Position numbers and translations under genes: made by a program. Shown one piece after another: positions 9,046 through 16,811 of a stretch of 45,105 nucleotides of DNA. Location of the stretch: assembly GCA_947259885.1 (NCBI GenBank), contig CAMYNW010000036.1:1-45105 (forward strand), given 5' to 3'. The first letter of the stretch is position 1; every line of letters starts with the position of its first letter. Under the pieces are notes generated by a model, which searched no databases, was not told where the DNA came from, and was given only the letters and a program-made list of their open reading frames with translations. The stretch comes from an uncultured Gammaproteobacteria bacterium. GTDB taxonomy: Bacteria; Pseudomonadota; Gammaproteobacteria; Arenicellales; Poriferihabitantaceae.

Positions 9046-10764
9046 TCAAAAATCAACTCCGGCTTTTCGAAATCCTTCTAGCCACCGTTCTGCGTCTTCC
9101 TGCTTCGCGCACATTCTGGCGTGAGCGTGTATGACTTCCCCCATATTCCAACCTTCGGGCCGATTATTCTCGAATTTTTGTACCGCTTCCCGAGCTTCGT
9201 CCATTCGATCGAGTTGCGCGAAAGCGGCTGCTGCCTCCAGATAGATATAGGGGCGATAGCCCTGCCATCCAACCAATTGTTCAAGAGCCAGGTTGTATTG
9301 GCCCCCAAGATAATGGGCGTCGAAGAAAGTTTCACGATAAGAATCGGCCGAATAGGGATCGCTGAGCTTTGCTTTACTGGCCCATTTGACGGCGGCATCG
9401 TAGTCGCCGAGGTAGGCTTTGATCTCTGACGCCAATACCATCACCTCGTACTCGTTAGGATTGAGAGAGATGGCTTTATCAATATGATAGCCTGCCAACG
9501 CATGTTCTCCGACCAAGAGGTAGGCGTCGCCAACCACCGCTTGGATCATCGGATCGGCAGGATCCAATTTCAAGGCTGATTCAGCATGAACGCGTGCCGA
9601 TACCACAGTATCTCTAACATTTTTACCATGAACAAAGATACTGTAGGCATAGAAAAATGCGAGTCTCGCATGGGCTGGCGCGTATGATGGATCTATCTTA
9701 AGTGCCCGTTTCAGCAGCCGCTCACCTTCATGAGATCCGAAATCCCGGTACATTTCGTGGTCTGCACGAAGCAGAAGATCGTATGCGTTCATATCCTGAG
9801 CCGGCTTCCGTTCGGCCTGAATCCTGTTGGCAATGTCCACGTGACCCGGTACCATGGTTACAATCTGCGATACAACTTCGTCCTGGACCTCAAATATGTC
9901 CGCTAAATTTCGGTCATACCGTTCCGCCCACAAATGATTCCCGGTGCTTGTCTCGACCAGTTGTGCAGTTACGCGAATGCGCTCCCCTGATTTCCTGACA
10001 CTACCCTCTACGACATACGATACACCAAGCTTTCTCCCGATTTCCGTTACATCAACGGCCTGACCCTTAAAGGCGAAGGATGAGTTGCGCGCGATAACAA
10101 ACAACGACCTAAACCGGCTCAGTTCTGTGATGATGTCTTCGGTTATACCATCGGAAAAATATTCCTGTTCCGGATCAGCCGACATGTTGACGAAAGGTAG
10201 GACAGCGATGGATGGCTTTTCAGAGAGGGCGTCCTCTGAGGATTCCAAAAGGCACCGTTCAGTCGCGCCAATTGCAAACACTCGCACCGGTCGCGAAACG
10301 TGTTTAACTTCTTGGTCTCCCATGTCCGTGAATTCGGTTTTAATCCTGTTGCGAACCTGGTTGTACACGTCACCTGACACACAGATGCCGCCAGGCTTCG
10401 CCAGGGCCTCGAGCCGGGCCGCAATGTTGACGCCTTCGCCGTGTACATCTCCGCCATCGTCCGTGATGTCACCAACATTCACGCCCATTCTGAAATTCAG
10501 TGGGCTGGTCGCAAGCTTTTTCTGTAAGTCGATAGCGCAGGTGACGGCATCCTGCACCGAAGGAAATTCCACCAGAAAGCCGTCGCCGGTGAACTTGATC
10601 ACGCGGCCCGATTTTTCATCCACTAAGGGTTTGATCACTCCATCGCGCGCCGATTTCCAAGCCACTACTGTCCCGTCTGTGTCCTGTTCGACTAACTTTG
10701 TGTAACCGGCCACGTCTGCCGCGAGAATCGCCGCAAGTCTGCGTTGATTGGAATAGTCTCCCAT
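9046..10764 (-). CDS. Class III adenylate/guanylate cyclase with TolB-like and TPR regions
   Basis: A 572-residue multidomain signalling protein. Residues ~8-165 form a class III cyclase catalytic domain: metal-binding Asp17 (ILAADVAGYT) and Asp61 (IKFTGDGFLVEF), purine-contacting Lys57 and Asp106, and transition-state Asn113 and Arg117 in EGVNIAARLEA. All required residues are present, so it should be active and, by Lys/Asp, probably makes cAMP. Residues ~185-310 (SIAVLPFVNMSADPEQEYFSDGITEDI) are the TolB-like segment common in these proteins. Residues ~330-560 form TPR repeats (RALKIDPSYAPAHARLA, SALKLDPADPMI, AISLNPNEYEV). There is no membrane segment. Such proteins are abundant in proteobacteria; the input signal is unknown. 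A truncated relative lies at 39952-40165. Confidence 0.93.
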   Translation of the reverse strand: MGDYSNQRRLAAILAADVAGYTKLVEQDTDGTVVAWKSARDGVIKPLVDEKSGRVIKFTGDGFLVEFPSVQDAVTCAIDLQKKLATSPLNFRMGVNVGDITDDGGDVHGEGVNIAARLEALAKPGGICVSGDVYNQVRNRIKTEFTDMGDQEVKHVSRPVRVFAIGATERCLLESSEDALSEKPSIAVLPFVNMSADPEQEYFSDGITEDIITELSRFRSLFVIARNSSFAFKGQAVDVTEIGRKLGVSYVVEGSVRKSGERIRVTAQLVETSTGNHLWAERYDRNLADIFEVQDEVVSQIVTMVPGHVDIANRIQAERKPAQDMNAYDLLLRADHEMYRDFGSHEGERLLKRALKIDPSYAPAHARLAFFYAYSIFVHGKNVRDTVVSARVHAESALKLDPADPMIQAVVGDAYLLVGEHALAGYHIDKAISLNPNEYEVMVLASEIKAYLGDYDAAVKWASKAKLSDPYSADSYRETFFDAHYLGGQYNLALEQLVGWQGYRPYIYLEAAAAFAQLDRMDEAREAVQKFENNRPEGWNMGEVIHAHARMCAKQEDAERWLEGFRKAGVDF

Positions 10765-11306
10765 TTCATCTCTCGAGAAGGTGACGGGAACATTATAGAG
10801 GGAGTTTTATTAACCGCAATCTAATTCAGCTATTTGGCAGTGGAATGCCGCTTTGGGAGCGTTAGTTTGCGCCCATTCTCGATAAACGAATGGCGATAGA
10901 GAATGGCTAAATTCACTAGGATCATATTGCACGGCTCTTGATGCTCCAGCCTGTGTGAAAACGTGAAACTAAAATCAGTAGTGGGACATATGATTATGTA
11001 TGCTGTCACTATCCGCTTTTTGTGGGACATCAAAAGCGCAATTTTACGTTTTCACACACCCTGGCTCCTGAGCAGTCATTAAAGGATTCGGTCAGCTACA
11101 AACGCAATTTGCCCGATATAGTCGTTCTGTTCACTCTTTGTGATACTTAATCATACCTGGCAGGTATCTGTCAGAGAGAGCAGGACATGCGCCTGCAGGC
11201 TACGAATAAATTGCCCAAACACACGATGTTTACCGCTTTGGTTTCGAGCCTGCAGGTGCGCTTGAGTTCATTAACGAATACTCAGGGCAAGCCGCAGCAT
11301 CGGCCG
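10765..11306. other. Gene-free interval containing a MITE-like element
   Basis: About 540 bp without a credible gene; the 67-codon frame on the reverse strand here lies across the inverted-repeat element and has no protein features. The recognisable content is the element at 10952-11058, listed separately. A palindromic CCTGCAGG occurs twice near 11196 and 11251 and is not judged meaningful. Confidence 0.45.
10952..11058. repeat. MITE-like element with 13-bp perfect terminal inverted repeats
   Basis: TGTGTGAAAACGT at 10952-10964 is matched by its exact complement ACGTTTTCACACA at 11046-11058, with similarity continuing inward (GAAA against TAAA-type sequence). The 107-bp unit has no coding capacity and contains two direct copies of GTGGGACAT (10981-10989 and 11022-11030). 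It looks like a non-autonomous, IS-derived element. A related 10-bp end pair bounds another interval at 14601-14757. I cannot name the parent IS family. Confidence 0.6.
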
Positions 11307-11609
11307 CTATATTGATCTCGTCAGCATGACAATATCCCGGTCGTGGTGCGGGGTCAGTTCGTACTTCACCGTGATCTACTGGCCATTGGCGGCCAGGCCG
11401 AGAAGTTCGTATATCTCCGCAACTATCGCCCTGATCTCCGGTGATATGTCTGGCTTCTGGAAAAAGAGGTAGGTCGTTTCTTTTCCCTCGTCGTCCTTCT
11501 TGACGCGCATCCCGAACACGTCCGCCTCCTGCGCGGCTCCGATCAGTTCCGTCAGGCGATAGAAATTCTCGTCGCCAGGTCCTGGCCGGCGTCGCCGCCG
11601 GGCTTGCGG
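11307..11609 (-). pseudogene. Decayed gene fragment with an in-frame TAG
   Basis: Reading the reverse strand gives a clearly protein-like run: DENFYRLTELIGAAQEADV, then MRVKKDDEGKETTYLFFQKP, then DISPEIRAIVAEIYELLGLA. It is interrupted by TAG at 11376-11378, after which the same frame continues as ITVKYELTPHHDRDIVMLTRSI and ends at TAG 11307-11309. The continuing sense after the stop indicates a nonsense mutation in an older gene. No start codon is evident; the upstream part dissolves into an arginine-rich, GC-rich run. The pattern resembles the C-terminus of a family of hypothetical secreted or lipoprotein-type proteins that I recall with a D-x-E-I-A-x-L-T-R-S ending, but I cannot name it. 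Confidence 0.55.
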
Positions 11610-11802
11610 TGTTTATTGGGTTGGTATCTGTGGTTTAACTGCCCGTTTTAAAAACACCGTTAATCTACATTTGCATCTTGCAAAATGACGTAGCCCTTTT
11701 ACCGAGAGCCTGGACCAGTAAATTCGCTGTAAGTTGTGCTGATTGGTATTTCGAGTGAATTTAAGTCATAATTCGAATGTAAGCATCTGAATTAACAAAT
11801 AA

Positions 11803-12594
11803 ATGGGGGTAATGAAGGTGATTAAAAATTGCAATAATACTATTCTAAAGGGGATTCAAACTTGTGCATTGACGTTCTCCTTTCTGGCTTTAGGGGCATG
11901 TGGGGGCGGCGGAGGCGGCGCTGCATCAGGGAGCGGCGTGAGTTCCGGGGGCGCGAGTTCTACTCTAGTGCTGGATGTCAGCGGAATTGATTCTGTCGCA
12001 GCGATGCTTAAATCAAGGCCTGAGCAAGATATGCAGCCTCAACTTTTTGCGAATTTCCTGCAAACAATACTGCCCAACTCGTGGGCCAGTCACATCCAAG
12101 TCTTCCTGAACGGCAACGATTTTGGCCGCACTACTGATGAAGACGAAAGTTTTCAAATTGCGGTAACCGCCGGCACTTACGAATTAACCTTTGTTGCGGA
12201 TGATCCTGAAATAGGATCCTGCAGCACTGATCTTGATGTTGAGGACGACCAAATCCTCTACCTCGAAGATATTGAAATACGGAGTCTTAGTGGAGAGTGT
12301 ATCTACAACTTATATCCCGAATACGTCGATGACGATTTGATCGCCGGGGGGGATAATGCCCCAAACGGCAAAACTCTTGTTTGCCACAAAGGCGAGAAAT
12401 CTATCGCGGTCAGCCCAAGATCAGTATCCGCACATCTTAAGCATGGCGACAGAACCGGCTCATGTCAGACGCGCGTCGCATCGAACGATGACGAATTTAA
12501 CGATGATTCGACATCCGTAGACGATAGTTCTGAGGACAAGAGCGGCAAACCTGACAAGCCTGGAAAACCTGATAAGCCCGGAAAACCAAATTAA
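11803..12594 (+). CDS. Surface lipoprotein with VCHKG domain and lysine-proline tail
   Basis: A 263-residue predicted lipoprotein. The N-terminus is basic and hydrophobic, followed by the lipobox LGAC and a flexible Gly/Ser linker (GGGGGGAASGSGVSSGG). Residues ~50-185 are acidic with beta-type spacing; SFQIAVTAGTYELTFVAD resembles carboxypeptidase-regulatory or PEGA-type beta sandwiches. Residues ~190-225 carry KTLVCHKGEKSI, AVSPRSVSAHLKHGD and GSC, a short cysteine/histidine module seen at the C-terminus of many secreted proteins. The tail is acidic and then becomes GKPDKPGKPDKPGKPN repeats, a wall- or surface-spanning type of segment. The function is unknown; location in the outer envelope is likely. 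The start could be either Met1 or Met4 of MGVMKVIK. Confidence 0.8.
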   Translation: MGVMKVIKNCNNTILKGIQTCALTFSFLALGACGGGGGGAASGSGVSSGGASSTLVLDVSGIDSVAAMLKSRPEQDMQPQLFANFLQTILPNSWASHIQVFLNGNDFGRTTDEDESFQIAVTAGTYELTFVADDPEIGSCSTDLDVEDDQILYLEDIEIRSLSGECIYNLYPEYVDDDLIAGGDNAPNGKTLVCHKGEKSIAVSPRSVSAHLKHGDRTGSCQTRVASNDDEFNDDSTSVDDSSEDKSGKPDKPGKPDKPGKPN

Positions 12595-13199
12595 TTTCAC
12601 GCCCGCTGATCGATTTAATTTATCGTTGCGGTAACGCTCTTTGTGACTTAATCGGCCCAAAAGGGAGGTAAAGGAAGTGTAAAGCCCATGCCGCAAATTA
12701 GAAACATGTCAAAGCATCAACTATAGTTACGTGAAATAGCCTGAGCATGCACTGAAATTGATCTGCAATACGGTTCGGAGATTCAACGTTTCCCGTAGTT
12801 CAGACAAGGTCGGCAAAGAGTATTACGCGGGCGTCTGAACTAAATTGCTGAATTTTCCAATACCGGCCATTCAGCGGATTGGATTGAAATACCGCGTTTG
12901 CTCCGACCTTCAAGAAATCGCTAAATAACCACCTTTAACTGCTGCGAATTCAAGCCTCCAATGAACGAACTTTATGAGCGTATTTGGATTAAAATTCTGG
13001 CTTAGTTAACTCTCTCCTTACAGATGAACAAAAACGACAGTGAAACGGGGACTGCTTACGTGAGCTTCGGGCGTAGGATCGGTGCCAAACGGGCATCAAC
13101 AATGAAATATACTTTCTCCGGAATAGTTATTACCATTAAACGCAGGCAACGGGACCTGCCCGGCGCTACTCTCTTGAACTGTGACTGAAGGACAGCCTT
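12595..13199. other. Gene-free interval of about 600 bp with one perfect inverted repeat
   Basis: No credible coding frame was found on either strand. TAGTTCAGAC at 12796-12805 and GTCTGAACTA at 12833-12842 form a perfect 10-bp stem with a 27-nt loop. No T-tract follows on either strand, so it is not an obvious terminator. It could be a small-RNA or protein-binding structure or the relic of a mobile element. Confidence 0.45.
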
Positions 13200-14156
13200 A
13201 TGCCGAACGGCCCAGGAATTGTTTTATCGTTTACCGGATTGACCCTGATGACAGCCCTCTACAGCACAGCCTCCGCAGACCCTCCAAAACTAGTCACTGA
13301 CTTTTGCCAGGAGCAAGGTAGCCTCGAGTGGTTTGTCGTTAATGATGACGTCATGGGCGGAAGGAGCAGCGGAGGATTCGAGCTGAACGATGGTAGCCTG
13401 ATGTTTACCGGATCGACAAATACGCTCGGAGGCGGCTTCAGTTCGATTCGGAGTCGAGGTCCGCGGATGGATCTATCGGAATTCAGTGGAATCAGGCTTC
13501 GGGTCAGAGGCGACGGTCGGCGATACTCGTGGCAGCTTCGAACGAACGCCATGTATCGTGGACGAGAACTGGGCTTCTGGAGCGAATTCGAAACCACCGC
13601 AGGTCAGTGGCTCGGGATCGATCTTCCCTTTTCGAGGTTTGTGCCGAAGTTCCGCGGTAACAAATTGGACGTCGCTCCGCCGAACACGGCGGAGGTAACG
13701 GGAATGGGATTGATGATTTCCGACGGGAAAGACGGGCCGTTCGCAATCGCGGTGGACTCGGTCCAGGCCTATCGCGGTATTGAACCTTTCTCTCTCGGCA
13801 ATTACCAGTGGGAAAACCGCCTGCTGGTCGTCAGCAGCCCGGCGCCGGACGAGCCGAATTTTGCCGGGCAGCTGCAACAGGTCGCAGCAACGGGCAGAGA
13901 GTTTGGAGAACGTGACCTCGTGCTAATCAGCCTGGCGACCGATGGAACGTCGCTTGCCGGAGAACGGAAACTCGATCCGACACAGGTCGAAGAGATAAGA
14001 GCTGCACTCGGAATCGATGCGGAAGCCTTTGCCGTGCTGCTGGTCGGCAAAGATGGAACGGTCAAGTTGTCAAAAAACACCATTGTTCCCATGGACGACA
14101 TTTATGCACTCATCGACAAAATGCCGATGCGGCAGCGCGAAATTCGCCGGAATTGA
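13200..14156 (+). CDS. Exported CIA30 (NDUFAF1-like) - DUF4174 fusion protein
   Basis: A 318-residue protein with an N-terminal signal peptide (about residues 1-26, cleaved near ASADPP). Residues ~30-190 match the CIA30 domain, known from complex I assembly factor NDUFAF1 and from many bacterial proteins: WFVVNDDVMGGRSSGGFE, then GGGFSSIRSR and a jelly-roll ending in IAVDSVQAYRG. Residues ~197-315 match DUF4174, a thioredoxin-like domain: YQWENRLLVVSSPAPDEPNF, then the LVGKDGTVKLSKN block and the closing DKMPMRQREIRR. DUF4174 lacks a CxxC pair here. The joining of both domains in one chain is unusual in my experience. No respiratory assembly genes are adjacent. The start at 13200 gives a complete signal peptide and has AAGGACAG upstream. 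Confidence 0.82.
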   Translation: MPNGPGIVLSFTGLTLMTALYSTASADPPKLVTDFCQEQGSLEWFVVNDDVMGGRSSGGFELNDGSLMFTGSTNTLGGGFSSIRSRGPRMDLSEFSGIRLRVRGDGRRYSWQLRTNAMYRGRELGFWSEFETTAGQWLGIDLPFSRFVPKFRGNKLDVAPPNTAEVTGMGLMISDGKDGPFAIAVDSVQAYRGIEPFSLGNYQWENRLLVVSSPAPDEPNFAGQLQQVAATGREFGERDLVLISLATDGTSLAGERKLDPTQVEEIRAALGIDAEAFAVLLVGKDGTVKLSKNTIVPMDDIYALIDKMPMRQREIRRN

Positions 14157-14987
14157 CCGGGAACGTCAAAGCGATGCGCCCACTGTCGCTTTCGAGCGGG
14201 AATAACCAGCAGCCATCAAAACCAGGTAAGAGGAGCGCGCCCTTCAATGGGTGCTAGCCAGGATAACGTCCGCTCGCGGCATTAAAGCCGGCCGCTTCAA
14301 AGACCAGGGTTTCCGCGACTACAGGTTTAGAAAATATAAACACCCTATTTCCTCTATTCAATCAAGCGTAGAAGGAGGTCCACGACGCCATTCATCCCTG
14401 TAGCATTCGCAATCTGACTGATTTCAGCCGACACGCCCAATAGTACGCATTCTCGCCAATCAATCCTGTCAAATTTCAGTCATCAGGCATACCAGCTATC
14501 TGCCGCTACTTTTTCTAATTGACGGGAATACAAAGGTCTCCTTTGGGTCGGTTGCAGAAGTTAGTTGAAATTTCTCGAACGGCAGAAAAGAGTAGAGGTC
14601 GTGTGAAAACTCGGATTTCAAAGTCTCCCTTGGGACAGGACCTCACAATAGCGGCCAATTTATTCGAAATACGGTTATCTCTCGACACCAGCAACCAAAT
14701 TTAGACTAATACGTGACTTTTCTTCCCACCGGCCATTTTTATTTTGTGTTTTCACACACTCTCATTTCTAACGAGCGTCCGCGTACAGGTAATTTGCCGG
14801 TAGCCTGTCAGTTCAAACTAAAACTCATAATCTAGATTGTCCGATCGAGTCCCAATTTCTATACATTGGAAATGTAGTCATCCCGTTCATATTTTTTTAC
14901 CCACATAGAAACAGGTTAACTACAGTTTCACCCCAACCGTGCCAACAGCAACGCTGGCTCTTCGCTTATAGAGCAGAATATTCGACT
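14157..14987. other. Gene-free interval with a second IS-end-like inverted pair
   Basis: About 830 bp without a credible gene. GTGTGAAAAC at 14601-14610 and its complement GTTTTCACAC at 14748-14757 repeat the end motif of the element at 10952-11058. On the reverse strand a 40-codon run without a start codon (about 14480 down to the TAG at 14354-14356; peptide includes ANATGMNGVVDLL) might be the tail of a lost gene. A 61-codon frame at 14519-14704 crosses the repeat and has no protein features. Confidence 0.45.
14601..14757. repeat. Inverted pair of GTGTGAAAAC ends, probable mobile-element relic
   Basis: The 10-bp motif is perfect at both ends, and the outer flanks are both purine-rich GAG-type sequence, as in IS termini. 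The 157-bp span has no transposase. It shares the motif with the MITE-like element 3.5 kb upstream, suggesting two deleted copies or derivatives of one IS. Confidence 0.45.
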
Positions 14988-16577
14988 TCAGTTCTGATCA
15001 AAGGAAATGACCCTGGCCCACTTCATGTTTTTCAGCCCAGTAAGATCGGTCAAAACCTGAGCGCTTATTAGGTCATCTACCGCGACAATGGCCAACGCCT
15101 CACCACCCGGTTGACGTCTTCCAAGACTAAAGTGCGCAATGTTTATTTTATTCTCACCAAGCAATTGCCCAACATCGCCAATCACACCGGGATGATCCAT
15201 ATTAGAAAAAATCAAAAGCATTCCTTTTAAGTAGACGTCTACCTCACATCCGTCCAACATCACCAGACGCGGCAACTGGTCAGTAAACATTGTGGCTGCG
15301 AAACTATGTTCTCCCTTTGAGGTGTGAATAACCACGGATACCAGGTTTTTGTATCCCGTCGCCTCTACGCTTTGACGATGAGAAAGCTTGATTCCGCGCT
15401 CACTAGCAAGAACCGAAGCATTAACAGCGTTCACGCTTTCACCTAGGACTGGCCTTAACAATCCTTTTAACAGCGTGTTGTTCAGTGCTGGAATCTCCTC
15501 AAACGGCCCTCCCGCATAGTCAACTTCTATCTGTCTGACTCCCGAGCCCGCGTATTGAGCCGCCAGCACCCCCAACCGCTCTACCATGCTCAAATAAGGC
15601 GTGATTTTCTCAAACGTAACCCAATCTCGAACCGGTATATTTACCGCGTCCTTGAAAATGCCATTGCGAATCGCGTCAGAAACCTGTTCCGCTACCTGCA
15701 GCCCCACATTTCGCTGACTTTCCTGAGTGCTGGCACCAAGATGCGGAGTCGCGATGACATTAGGGGCCCGCATCAGTGGAGAGTCAAACGGCGGTTCTTT
15801 AGCGAACACGTCTAAAGCCACGCCCGCGATGTGACCTGTATTCAGTGCTTCAGCCAGCGCCGTTTCATCTACCAAACTTCCCCGGGCACAATTCACAATT
15901 CGAGCGCCCGGCTTGATCTTGCTCAACCGTTCCTGGTTAAGCAAATTTTGTGTTTGTGGCGTATTCGGCATGTGGAGCGAAAAGAAATCCGACAGGGCCA
16001 GCAGCTCACCCAGGTCTTCAATCAATTCAACTTCCAAAGCTGCCGCGCGTTCACTGCTTAAAAACGGATCGTAGGCCAACACACGCATTTCGAACGATCG
16101 GCAGCGCGCCGCGACTCGTGAACCAATTTTACCTAGTCCAGCAATACCGATCGTCTTACCGTACAGCTCCACCCCGGTGAAGGTCTTGCGCTCCCATTTC
16201 CTCTCGATCATCAGCGATGCGTGAGCCTGGGGTATGTTGCGTGCCAACGCCAGTAGTAACGCCATAGTGTGCTCAACTGCGGCTAACGTATTACCAGTCG
16301 GCGTATTGACCACAGCAATACCGCGCCGGGTCGCTTCAGCAACATCAATGTTGTCAACGCCCACCCCGGCACGACCGATGACAACCAGATTTTTCGCATG
16401 GGAAAGCAGCTCACCGGTGACCTGTGTACCGCTTCGAACAATCCAGCCTGTCGCATCTTCGAGCGCTGAGACTATTGCTGACTCGTCTTTGTTGTCGACT
16501 TGCACCACTTGGTGCTGATGAGACACGAGCAGATTGACAGCCGCCTGATCTATACTATCGGTTACGATAATTTTCAT
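14988..16577 (-). CDS. serA: D-3-phosphoglycerate dehydrogenase, long form with ACT domain
   Basis: A 529-residue enzyme catalysing the first step of serine synthesis, NAD-dependent oxidation of 3-phosphoglycerate. The length fits the long (type I) form. The nucleotide-binding motif G147-x-G149-xx-G152 lies in GIAGLGKIGSR. The catalytic residues are Arg232 (NCARGSLVDE), Glu261 (FAKEPP) and His279 (ATPHLGAST). Residues ~315-445 are the allosteric substrate-binding (ASB) domain, and the last ~80 residues are an ACT domain (MDHPGVIGDVGQLLGENKINIAHFSLGR) that binds serine in many homologues. Start: ATG with no alternative. It is divergently transcribed from the flavoprotein gene at 16812; a shared regulatory region is possible. 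serB and serC are not present in the window. Confidence 0.96.
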   Translation of the reverse strand: MKIIVTDSIDQAAVNLLVSHQHQVVQVDNKDESAIVSALEDATGWIVRSGTQVTGELLSHAKNLVVIGRAGVGVDNIDVAEATRRGIAVVNTPTGNTLAAVEHTMALLLALARNIPQAHASLMIERKWERKTFTGVELYGKTIGIAGLGKIGSRVAARCRSFEMRVLAYDPFLSSERAAALEVELIEDLGELLALSDFFSLHMPNTPQTQNLLNQERLSKIKPGARIVNCARGSLVDETALAEALNTGHIAGVALDVFAKEPPFDSPLMRAPNVIATPHLGASTQESQRNVGLQVAEQVSDAIRNGIFKDAVNIPVRDWVTFEKITPYLSMVERLGVLAAQYAGSGVRQIEVDYAGGPFEEIPALNNTLLKGLLRPVLGESVNAVNASVLASERGIKLSHRQSVEATGYKNLVSVVIHTSKGEHSFAATMFTDQLPRLVMLDGCEVDVYLKGMLLIFSNMDHPGVIGDVGQLLGENKINIAHFSLGRRQPGGEALAIVAVDDLISAQVLTDLTGLKNMKWARVISFDQN

Positions 16578-16648
16578 GATAAACAGATCCGGTTGTGCAC
16601 GAAACCTCTCTCCTCTTAAGACAAAGGCCGTATCCTAGCACCTCTTTC

Positions 16649-16668
16649 ATACAATTTATTTTTTGTAT
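16649..16668. promoter_or_regulatory. Inverted repeat ATACAA-N8-TTGTAT between serA and the flavoprotein gene
   Basis: Perfect 6-bp arms around an AT-rich 8-bp spacer, located 72 bp upstream of serA and about 143 bp upstream of the divergent gene. The geometry suits a dimeric repressor or activator. No family is recognised; the AT-rich sequence makes chance occurrence plausible. Confidence 0.3.
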
Positions 16669-16811
16669 CAGTGTGGAATAACACATTGTTCAGCAGGGTT
16701 GGCAGTTGTTGAAATTCTCTTTGGGAAAGCTGAATTATTAGTCGGCTACAGCCTGGGTTGATGAAATAATTCCCTAATCTGTGTTTTAACTTTCTCGATA
16801 TTCAAAAAGGC

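Noticed and set aside
10830..11033. 67-codon frame on the reverse strand
   Set aside because: It crosses the MITE-like element and has no protein features.
11190..11262. Possible hairpin of two CCTGCAGG-containing segments
   Set aside because: CCTGCAGG is palindromic by itself, and pairing does not extend beyond 10 bp.
14354..14480. Reverse-strand 40-codon run with ANATGMNGVVDLL
   Set aside because: It has no start codon and no recognised family; too short to call a gene fragment with confidence.
14519..14704. 61-codon frame
   Set aside because: It crosses an IS-end-like repeat and has a random-looking composition.
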